Below the pieces are notes generated by a model that saw only the letters and a list, made by a program, of their open reading frames with translations, made no database searches and had not been told where the DNA came from. A stretch of 7,208 nt of DNA from Lachnospiraceae bacterium (GTDB lineage: Bacteria; Bacillota; Clostridia; Lachnospirales; Lachnospiraceae): contig JAFTPY010000004.1 in assembly GCA_017463035.1 (NCBI GenBank), positions 1 to 7,208 of the forward strand. The letters run 5' to 3'. The position numbers were made by a program, and so were the translations under genes. This document shows, in pieces, positions 1 to 4,812 of this stretch; within the stretch, counting starts at the first letter, position 1, and the number at the start of each line of letters is the position of its first letter.

Positions 1-192
1 ATTGTCGGAATAATAAATGACCGTATTTTTCCCTGCGGTAACCACCATTTCTTCATACTCATAATTTACCTGAATCGACTGATCCGGCAGCATGGTTGCG
101 TTTCCTGCTGCCTTTGCATCGGTTCCCTTTGCAAAAGCCGAAACGGCCAACGCGCACAAAAGCAACACCGCGCCCTTTACAAACTTCCTCAT
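1..192 (-). CDS. Secreted protein of unknown function (3' end beyond window)
   Basis: Only the first 64 codons are present; the frame runs open off the left edge. The start is the ATG at 192, preceded by a strong Shine-Dalgarno (AAAGGAGGAG) 7 nt upstream, beginning right at the stop of the preceding gene, so this is the next gene of the same transcription unit (13-nt gap). The N-terminus is a clear Sec signal peptide: basic MRKFVKG, a hydrophobic core (AVLLLCALAVSAFA, residues 8-21), and a probable signal peptidase I site after Ala-Phe-Ala at about residue 21 (alternatively after the Ala-Lys-Ala-Ala stretch near 26-29). The cysteine at residue 13 is inside the core and is not in a convincing lipobox. 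The mature part visible (DQSIQVNYEYEEMVVTAGK and on) looks like extended beta strand. I do not recognise the family. Sec export is unusual for a gene in a flagellar axial operon, since the neighbouring axial proteins leave by the flagellar type III apparatus without a cleaved signal. Confidence 0.8.
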   Translation of the reverse strand, partial: MRKFVKGAVLLLCALAVSAFAKGTDAKAAGNATMLPDQSIQVNYEYEEMVVTAGKNTVIYYSDN

Positions 193-205
193 GGCAACTC
201 CTCCT

Positions 206-694
206 TTACTTCTTTTTGTCCATAAAAAACGATTGATCCGAAACCGCACCGGCCATATTTCTGTAATAACTGCTTACCGTCCGGCTGCTTTTATTAAAAT
301 TCCTGATTTCCTGCTTCTTATCCGTCAAACAATGCTCCAACCGTGTCCTGTTCTGCTCCTCTAACGTGCAAAGAGCGGCACCCTTTTCCAGCACCGTCTT
401 AATCTTTGCCTGTAACGCACGAATTCTCGGCTCATATTCCGCTTTATACTGGTCCATTACCGGTTTCATCTTTGCATAGATCCCTTCAAAGCCCGTGTCA
501 AACTCGGATATCTTCCGGATATACGGGTCCTTTTTCTCCATCAGAGCCTCGAATTCGTCCATGGAAAACTTCTCCATCAACAAGATGTTTTCCTGTTGCT
601 TTGTCAAAGCCGTCAGTTCATCCAAATACTGTTCTTTCTTCTGTATCGTGTCTTCCAATATCTTAAAACACGTTGCAAACTCAACTCTGTCCAC
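206..694 (-). CDS. FlgN/FliT-like flagellar export chaperone (coiled coil)
   Basis: This encodes a 162-residue, almost wholly helical, charged protein with no signal peptide or membrane segment. The start is a GTG at 694 (VDRVEFATCF), because GGAGGAG lies 6-7 nt upstream; the longer in-frame ATG at 742 lies inside a hairpin and has no ribosome site. Heptad-like helices span about residues 5-45 and 70-140, and the C-terminus carries an aromatic/basic motif (SSRTVSSYYRNM, then SFFMDKKK) of the sort seen at the tail of FlgN-family proteins. It sits directly after fliS, the position of fliT in B. subtilis, but it is longer than FliT (about 110-120 aa) and close to FlgN length (about 140-160 aa). 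FlgN chaperones FlgK and FlgL, whereas FliT chaperones FliD and in enterics also regulates FlhDC. I infer a cytoplasmic type III export chaperone for a junction or cap protein; which substrate is not decidable from sequence alone. Confidence 0.72.
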   Translation of the reverse strand: MDRVEFATCFKILEDTIQKKEQYLDELTALTKQQENILLMEKFSMDEFEALMEKKDPYIRKISEFDTGFEGIYAKMKPVMDQYKAEYEPRIRALQAKIKTVLEKGAALCTLEEQNRTRLEHCLTDKKQEIRNFNKSSRTVSSYYRNMAGAVSDQSFFMDKKK

Positions 695-720
695 TGCTTC
701 TCCTCCGTTATAGTATACAA

Positions 721-751
721 GGAACAGCCGTGCGCAACGCACCGCTGTTCC
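721..751 (-). other. Intercistronic hairpin between fliS and the chaperone gene
   Basis: The arms GGAACAGC (721-728) and GCTGTTCC (744-751) are perfectly complementary over 8 bp. After one mismatch they continue with 4-5 further pairs (GTGCG/CGCAC) around a 3-5 nt loop. In the minus-strand transcript it begins about 13 nt after the fliS stop and ends about 26 nt before the chaperone GTG start. It is followed by TTGTATACT rather than a run of U, so it is a poor intrinsic terminator. It may be a partial attenuator, an RNA-processing site, or a stabiliser of the upstream mRNA. The hairpin itself is directly visible; its role is inference. Confidence 0.6.
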
Positions 752-764
752 CGAAAAGCGATTC

Positions 765-1148
765 CTATTTTACGTACATATTATTCTTACGCATAACCTC
801 TTTCCAAAGGTCTCTCATGGTACGAATCTGATTAAGCGCCTCTTCCAAAAGGCTGATATCCTTCTTAATGTTGGACTGTACCAAAAGTCCGTAGATGTAC
901 TCGTAAATCACGTCAAAGTCCTTTGCCGTTGCATACTTGAAATCAAGCGTGGAACGGAACTCTGTAATGATATTCTGAACCTTGATGATATAGGTACTTG
1001 CCTTCTCATAATCGTTCTTTTCCAGACCGAGCATGGCAATGTTACAGAACTTAATCGCTCCGTCGTACAGCATCAATGTTAACTCCGCAGGAGATGCTGT
1101 GTTAATTTTCGTTCCCTGATATAAACTTGCTGCATTTGTTGGTGGCAT
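765..1148 (-). CDS. fliS: Flagellin-specific export chaperone FliS
   Basis: FliS binds the C-terminal region of newly made flagellin in the cytoplasm, prevents premature polymerisation, and delivers it to the flagellar type III export gate. The 127-residue product is the usual length. It shows the family signature near the N-terminus (NAASLYQGTKINTASPAELT followed by LMLYDGAIKF) and the later helices containing IITEFRSTLDF and LRDLWKE-like residues (MRDLWKEVM). The start is taken as the ATG at 1148, with GGAAGG about 9 nt upstream; an in-frame TTG two codons further upstream would sit almost on the ribosome site. It follows fliD by 36 nt and precedes the coiled-coil chaperone gene, the conserved fliD-fliS order. 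In B. subtilis FliS also affects the flagellin-FliW balance, which fits the presence of fliW here. Confidence 0.97.
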   Translation of the reverse strand: MPPTNAASLYQGTKINTASPAELTLMLYDGAIKFCNIAMLGLEKNDYEKASTYIIKVQNIITEFRSTLDFKYATAKDFDVIYEYIYGLLVQSNIKKDISLLEEALNQIRTMRDLWKEVMRKNNMYVK

Positions 1149-1184
1149 AGGCAAATACCTTCCTTTCCCTTATCATTCCATATT

Positions 1185-3470
1185 TTAGTACTGTCCCATT
1201 CCCAGCATGGATGCCAAAGAACTGGACTGGCTGCTTAACTTACTGAGTGCCGTTTCCATGGAAGCAAACTGCTTATAGTAACGGTCTTCGATTTCTGTAA
1301 GACGATCCTCTTCCTTCTTGAGCTGTTCCTTATAACCGGTAAGCTCCTTCGTAATCTGTTTGTCGTTGTAGAAGGTAAGGGCACTGCTGAGCTCCGAAGC
1401 CTTCATCTTATCAGCCATCGTGTCGTACAGATTCTTGGAAATCGTCTGTAAAACCTCCATTACCTTGTCAGGATCCTCTTCGATGGCCTTACGAAGCTTA
1501 TCCTCGTACATCATGCCGTCCGGATCGTCCTGGTCACCGTAAATATGTAGCTTGCCTTTCTCGGTGTACTTGGTAGTACAAATACCGAAGGAAGAAAGTG
1601 CATAATCCTGACCGTCCACGGTTACACAACCGTCAAGGGCGGTACGCATCGCATTCAACAGGGAGCCGATGGTATCATCTCTTCGAAGAAGAGAATCCTT
1701 AATCTTTTTCTCCCATTTCTCCACTTCCGTTTCGCTCATGGCATCCTTCTGCTCATCCGTCAGTGGCTCATAGCCTCTTGCAGACTCTGCATAGTATGCG
1801 TTATTTAATTCCTCTAAGACTTCGTTGTACTGCTTTACGAAATCCTTTACCATATTATAAACACTGTCCGTATCCTGGGATACACCGATGGAAATCGTCT
1901 CTCCCGGCTTTGCGGATACCAAATCCAAGGTCAGTCCGTTTACGGAAATCGTATTGGAGGAAGACTCGATTACCGCACCGTTTACCGTAACTTTTGCGTC
2001 GCTTGCCGCAAATACGGTCATTCCGCCTACACCGGCACCGTTGCTGATTGCGGAACCGTCAATATTACCGAGACCGATGGCCGCCAAAGCATTATCGGAA
2101 GCATTAAAACGTTCGATATCGGCATAGTTCGCAATGTTCGTTGCCAACGCAGCCTTTGCATCCGCCTTCTCGGTGTCAACTATAGCCGCCTTACCGTCGG
2201 CAACAGCCTTCTTTGCCGTATCGGAGGTATTGTAATTCTTTACTTCCTCCTCAATGGTGGCCTGAAGCGCATCCTCATCCACCTCTGCCTGTACCTGATT
2301 CAGTGCCGCTAAGATTTCCTCTTCCTCTGCGGTCAACTGCTCTGCCGTCGGGTCTGCCTCTGCCGCCGCCTTCTTCTCCTGAAGTTTCAATGCATCCGCA
2401 TAGGTCACATTCTTAAACTTCTCTGCGTTCTCTTCCTTTTCGCAGAACTTCTTGAAGCTCTCCTCATACATCTTTTCTGCGGCCTTATCTGCCTTTTCCT
2501 TTAATGCGGTAATCTGCTCTGCGGTAAACTCTTTGCCGTAAATATCGGTATCTGCAACGCCACTCTCTACCGCAGCGGTAATCTGTGCGATAATATCGTT
2601 ATTCACCGTATCCTGCGCTTTCTTTTCCGCAGTCTTTTCTGCCTGCTCCTCAGTCTTCTTCACCAAAAGATTATAAGCATCGTTTATCTTCTTTTCATCA
2701 GCGGTTAATTCCGTACCGCTTGCTGCCTTTGCAAGAACCGCATTGATATCGGCCGACTTGCTTGCCTCTAAGGTAGCCATCGCCTCATCAAAGGCCTTCT
2801 TGTCACTGTCGGACATTGCACTGTAGCCTGCCAGTTCGTAAATCCCCTTACGAGCTGCCGCACTGTCAACATTCTCCGTGTCGGTGGTGATGGAGAATGC
2901 ATTCTCCTTACCGCTTTGTCTGGAGCTGATGTACAGACACTGTCTTGCCTCATCAAAATTCACATTCAATCCTGCTGCCTTACATGCATCCGAAAGATTG
3001 GTAAATGTGGTATTCTCGTCCACGATAAGCTCTGCGGTCTTGTCCCCGCAGGCGAAATTAATCTTCGTCCCTGCCGCAACTCCCGCATCCACCAGCTTGG
3101 ACTTACTGGTCAGCTTCTCGTCGGAAGTAAACGTACCGCCGGTTACATACTGTGCACTGGCAACCGCATCCACGGTAACATAATGCGTACCGATCGGTGC
3201 GGAACCGCCGGCACTTGCCTTTACAACGCTTTCGTTGGAAGACACGGTCTTCTTGGTAAGGTAATTACCCTGGGTTCTCATCTTGGAAAGAGAACCGGTA
3301 TACAGGGAATAAATCTTTGTATTCAAATCCTTCCACTTTTCCGTCTTCCACTCGTTCTTTGTAATTTTTCCTTCTACCTTTGTCACTCTTGTCCGCTCCG
3401 CAGACATAAGCTGTTTAATGAGCGTATCCGTATCAAGTCCGGATACCATGCCCGATAATCCGATTCCCAT
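1185..3470 (-). CDS. fliD: Filament cap protein FliD (HAP2), with large helical insert
   Basis: FliD forms the cap at the growing filament tip and guides flagellin insertion; it is exported through the flagellum. The start is the ATG at 3470 (MGIGLSGMVSGLDTD, the classical FliD N-terminus), with GGAGG 5 nt upstream; an upstream extension of the frame lies in the leader. The product is 761 aa, against about 470-500 in E. coli and B. subtilis. Residues 1-70 are the N-terminal helical D0/D1 region. Residues about 75-200 and 460-530 are beta-rich outer-domain sequence, including a hook-IN-like stretch (VTVNGAVIESSSNTISVNG, about 494-512). Residues about 530-761 are the C-terminal FliD region with the SLLRRDDTIGSLLNAMR segment (593-609) and a coiled-coil end at about 700-750. 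Between about 200 and 459 lies an Ala/Glu/Lys-rich helical insert that explains the extra length. Six cysteines are present. It follows flaG by 45 nt, and the leader contains a possible CsrA-binding hairpin. Confidence 0.97.
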   Translation of the reverse strand: MGIGLSGMVSGLDTDTLIKQLMSAERTRVTKVEGKITKNEWKTEKWKDLNTKIYSLYTGSLSKMRTQGNYLTKKTVSSNESVVKASAGGSAPIGTHYVTVDAVASAQYVTGGTFTSDEKLTSKSKLVDAGVAAGTKINFACGDKTAELIVDENTTFTNLSDACKAAGLNVNFDEARQCLYISSRQSGKENAFSITTDTENVDSAAARKGIYELAGYSAMSDSDKKAFDEAMATLEASKSADINAVLAKAASGTELTADEKKINDAYNLLVKKTEEQAEKTAEKKAQDTVNNDIIAQITAAVESGVADTDIYGKEFTAEQITALKEKADKAAEKMYEESFKKFCEKEENAEKFKNVTYADALKLQEKKAAAEADPTAEQLTAEEEEILAALNQVQAEVDEDALQATIEEEVKNYNTSDTAKKAVADGKAAIVDTEKADAKAALATNIANYADIERFNASDNALAAIGLGNIDGSAISNGAGVGGMTVFAASDAKVTVNGAVIESSSNTISVNGLTLDLVSAKPGETISIGVSQDTDSVYNMVKDFVKQYNEVLEELNNAYYAESARGYEPLTDEQKDAMSETEVEKWEKKIKDSLLRRDDTIGSLLNAMRTALDGCVTVDGQDYALSSFGICTTKYTEKGKLHIYGDQDDPDGMMYEDKLRKAIEEDPDKVMEVLQTISKNLYDTMADKMKASELSSALTFYNDKQITKELTGYKEQLKKEEDRLTEIEDRYYKQFASMETALSKLSSQSSSLASMLGMGQY
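2094..2873 (-). other. FliD insert: Ala/Glu/Lys-rich helical domain (residues ~200-459)
   Basis: This part of fliD is not explained by the core cap-protein fold. It has only one proline (residue 374), no tryptophan and few glycines, and is dominated by Ala, Glu, Lys, Asp and Thr, so it should be nearly all alpha-helix. A helix-cap motif recurs as LTADE (residue 255), FTAEQ (315) and LTAEE (379), each followed by a charged helix; a weaker MSDSDKKAF start occurs near residue 219. Flanking sequence (ISSRQSGKENAFSITTD before, ALAAIGLG after) is ordinary FliD outer-domain sequence, so the insert emerges from the exposed D2/D3 region. The frame is intact throughout. A surface-exposed variable or adhesive domain at the filament tip is inference. 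Confidence 0.75.
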
Positions 3471-3475
3471 AACAA

Positions 3476-3502
3476 CCTCCGTTTCCCGGCTCCTTCCGAG
3501 AA
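3476..3502 (-). promoter_or_regulatory. fliD leader hairpin with loop GGA plus SD (candidate CsrA site)
   Basis: In the flaG-fliD gap the transcript can form TTCTCGG / CCGGGAA (3496-3502 with 3483-3489, 7 bp including one G-U pair) closing a six-base loop AAGGAG (3490-3495). The Shine-Dalgarno GGAGG of fliD (3480-3476) follows at once, so a second GGA lies 13 nt downstream of the loop GGA. CsrA is known to prefer GGA presented in a hairpin loop and often bridges one such site to another at the ribosome site. The hairpin is visible in the sequence; CsrA binding is inference. The short 5-nt SD-to-ATG spacing is slightly less than ideal. Confidence 0.45.
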
Positions 3503-3515
3503 GCACCGTAAACTT

Positions 3516-3935
3516 TTATCTCTTTTCGTCTACCATAAGACCTGCCAGCTCCCACATCTTAGAAATCATCTCTAAGGTCTCCTCCGGCGGAATCTCACGA
3601 ATGACTTCCTCCGTCTCTTCATCGATTACCTTAATGGAAACACGTTTCGTCTCCTCGTGATAGGAAAACTCACACTTCGTCTTTGCATGACGCATGGTCT
3701 TGTTGGCATGTTCCACCGCATTCTTAATCCGTCTGGATGCATTCTCCGGATTTTCTGCCTGCTCCTGTGCCTGTGCATCCGTACCGTTTCCGGTTCCGAA
3801 AGGTAATACCTCGATTTGCTGCGGAGCAGTCTCGTTTGTCATAAGCTGCGGTTCTGTCTTCGGCTTCGCTTCCGGCCGCGTCGTTGCGGTTTCGGTATAG
3901 GCTGCCGTATTGATCATTCCGGTTTCAATTTTCAT
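3516..3935 (-). CDS. flaG: FlaG family flagellar protein
   Basis: This encodes a 139-residue protein. Its C-terminal half (about residues 65-139) is the FlaG domain: a helix rich in Asn/Lys/Arg, then the beta strands containing CEFSYHEETKRVSIKVID, the hallmark EVIREIPPEE motif, and a final helix (MISKMWELAGLMVDEKR). The first about 60 residues are a Thr/Pro/Glu/Gln-rich low-complexity linker, which makes it longer than B. subtilis YvyC (about 109 aa). FlaG proteins influence filament length or assembly in several bacteria, but the mechanism is not firmly known. The ATG at 3935 has GGAGG 8 nt upstream. It is the first gene after the csrA terminator and is preceded by a sigma-28-like promoter and a GGA-rich leader, so it probably heads a flaG-fliD-fliS-chaperone operon. 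Confidence 0.95.
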   Translation of the reverse strand: MKIETGMINTAAYTETATTRPEAKPKTEPQLMTNETAPQQIEVLPFGTGNGTDAQAQEQAENPENASRRIKNAVEHANKTMRHAKTKCEFSYHEETKRVSIKVIDEETEEVIREIPPEETLEMISKMWELAGLMVDEKR

Positions 3936-3940
3936 CTTTT

Positions 3941-3981
3941 ACACCTCCATGTTTACTTTATCCGAATCTTCCGTCGACTCC
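3941..3981 (-). promoter_or_regulatory. GGA-rich flaG leader (candidate CsrA-binding region)
   Basis: Four GGA triplets occur in the flaG untranslated leader, at 3981-3979, 3972-3970, 3963-3961 and 3948-3946; the first three are exactly 9 nt apart. The last is the Shine-Dalgarno itself, embedded in ACATGGAGGTGT (3952-3941), where ACA can pair with UGU to present UGGAGG in a loop. This closely resembles the CsrA consensus ACA-R-GGA-UGU with two extra G. By analogy with the B. subtilis hag leader, CsrA bound here would block ribosome entry. csrA is the gene immediately upstream. Binding is inferred, not shown. Confidence 0.45.
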
Positions 3982-4012
3982 GTTCTGACAGAAAATCATT
4001 TCTTTGAATACT

Positions 4013-4040
4013 ATATCGGACAAAAACGGTGAAAAATTAA
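4013..4040 (-). promoter_or_regulatory. Sigma-28 (SigD/FliA)-type promoter for flaG operon
   Basis: On the minus strand TCCGATAT (4020-4013) matches the sigma-28 -10 box GCCGATAT/A in seven of eight positions. Upstream lies TTAA (4040-4037) at 16 nt, or TAAT at 15 nt, in place of the TAAA -35 box. The better TAAA within CCTTAAAGG is 22 nt away, which is too far. Transcription would begin near 4005 and give a leader of about 70 nt. Late flagellar genes flaG, fliD and fliS are sigma-D dependent in B. subtilis, so the location fits. The -35 is imperfect, hence moderate confidence. Confidence 0.6.
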
Positions 4041-4067
4041 CCCTTTAAGGAAAACTTTTCACCGTTT
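4024..4067 (-). terminator. Probable intrinsic terminator after csrA
   Basis: A perfect 12-bp inverted repeat (AAACGGTGAAAA at 4067-4056 in transcript sense, TTTTCACCGTTT at 4035-4024) encloses a 20-nt loop, and the 3' arm runs into TTTTTG. It begins 8 nt after the csrA stop codon. The stem is A/T-rich with a large loop, so termination may be partial; the loop can form a small inner TTAA/TTAA stem. Its 3' arm doubles as the spacer of the flaG promoter. The arms could also work as an operator, which the sequence cannot exclude. Confidence 0.6.
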
Positions 4068-4075
4068 CTTTCACA

Positions 4076-4294
4076 TTAAAACATATTCTTTAATACATCC
4101 GGCGAAGCATCGTTGGAAACCGCTTCCTTGTTCGCCTCCTGAATCTGCACATAAATCTCCTTACGGTACAACGGCACCGACTTCGGTGCATTAATACCGA
4201 GCTTTACCTGCTCACCTTTAATCTCAAGCACTGTTATTTCAATATCGTGTCCGATCATAATCGACTCATTGATTTTTCTCGACAGGGCCAGCAT
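4076..4294 (-). CDS. csrA: Carbon storage regulator CsrA (translational regulator)
   Basis: CsrA is a dimeric RNA-binding protein that recognises GGA motifs in mRNA leaders and, in Firmicutes, represses translation of flagellin. The 72-residue product begins MLALSRKINESIMIG and carries the conserved VKLGINAPK and VPLYRKEIYVQIQ segments. RNA-contact residues Leu4, Arg6 and Arg44 are all present. It is longer than the E. coli protein (61 aa), with a C-terminal tail; Asn55, which in B. subtilis CsrA is needed for FliW antagonism, is conserved. The ATG at 4294 is chosen over an upstream in-frame start at 4321 because it gives the family N-terminus and has AGGGGGA upstream. It starts 2 nt after the fliW stop, so its ribosome site lies within the end of fliW and the two are probably translationally coupled. 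Confidence 0.98.
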   Translation of the reverse strand: MLALSRKINESIMIGHDIEITVLEIKGEQVKLGINAPKSVPLYRKEIYVQIQEANKEAVSNDASPDVLKNMF

Positions 4295-4296
4295 AC

Positions 4297-4761
4297 CTAT
4301 TCCCCCTTTGCTTCTTTGCACTTTTTCGCCTGCTCGTATATATTATATTTTACCACATAGTCCGGGTTCTCTGCAATAATCTGACAGCCTTTTTTTGTAT
4401 CCGCATTAATAATCAGCGGAGCCTTTAAGTTAGCAGACATTTTCGTAATATCCGACGGCACGCTCAAAGTCAGCAAAATAATGATATTCTCCTCTGTCAA
4501 TTGTCCCAAAGGAGTTAACACCTCATCCTCCACAATCGGATTATAATCCGCAAGCACGGACAACGGACTGATTACCGGCAGGGCCAGTTCCGGCACATCC
4601 AGGCTCTGCAACCAGGAAATGGTATTATTTCCGCCCTCCTCATTATTGTACAAAATCGTGTAACGTTTGCAATCCTCAAAACCGATTAATCCGTCTTCAA
4701 AGGTCAACACCTTATCCTCATCCAGATTAACCTCTCCAAAATGCCTTGTCTTTACTAACAT
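4297..4761 (-). CDS. fliW: Flagellar assembly factor FliW (CsrA antagonist)
   Basis: FliW binds CsrA allosterically and relieves its repression of flagellin synthesis; unexported flagellin binds FliW and frees CsrA, giving homeostatic control in the cytoplasm. The 154-residue product has the typical beta-barrel family pattern: start MLVKTRHFGEV, the LTFEDGLIGFEDCKRY segment near residues 20-36, a central ISWLQSLDVPELALPVISP region (about 51-69), and a C-terminal MSANLKAPLIINADTKKG segment (about 112-129). Of two close ATGs, the one at 4761 is preferred because AAGGAG lies 7 nt upstream; the one at 4767 would be only 1 nt from it. It follows flgL by 51 nt. Lys/Glu residues at the tail are characteristic of solvent-exposed ends and carry no obvious motif. 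Confidence 0.97.
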   Translation of the reverse strand: MLVKTRHFGEVNLDEDKVLTFEDGLIGFEDCKRYTILYNNEEGGNNTISWLQSLDVPELALPVISPLSVLADYNPIVEDEVLTPLGQLTEENIIILLTLSVPSDITKMSANLKAPLIINADTKKGCQIIAENPDYVVKYNIYEQAKKCKEAKGE

Positions 4762-4812
4762 TTCCATTCTCCTTTCGTATATCCTACCTTCATTTTGTTT
4801 TTATTCTGAATT

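Noticed and set aside
92..364. 90-codon open frame on the plus strand
   Set aside because: Spans two minus-strand genes, including the signal-peptide gene with its good ribosome site, and has no supporting features of its own.
2916..3458. 180-codon open frame on the plus strand
   Set aside because: Antisense to the conserved N-terminal part of fliD; composition (Cys/His/Arg/Leu-rich) is typical of a reverse-frame shadow.
1185..3506. FliD starting 12 codons further upstream at 3506
   Set aside because: The extra residues (MLLGRSRETEVV) do not match the FliD N-terminus, and they overlap the leader hairpin and the Shine-Dalgarno used by the ATG at 3470.
4040..4050. TAAA in CCTTAAAGG as the -35 of the flaG promoter
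   Set aside because: It is 22 nt from the TCCGATAT box, too far for a sigma-28 promoter; TTAA at 16 nt is the better, though imperfect, candidate.
4762..4792. Three GGA motifs in the fliW leader as a CsrA autoregulatory site
   Set aside because: One GGA is the Shine-Dalgarno itself and no stem presents the others in a loop; weaker than the flaG and fliD leaders.
4760..4798. Short minus-strand frame ATG AAG GTA ... TGT TAG (12 codons) overlapping the fliW start
   Set aside because: No Shine-Dalgarno precedes it, and the length and overlap are within chance; it is not convincing as a leader peptide.
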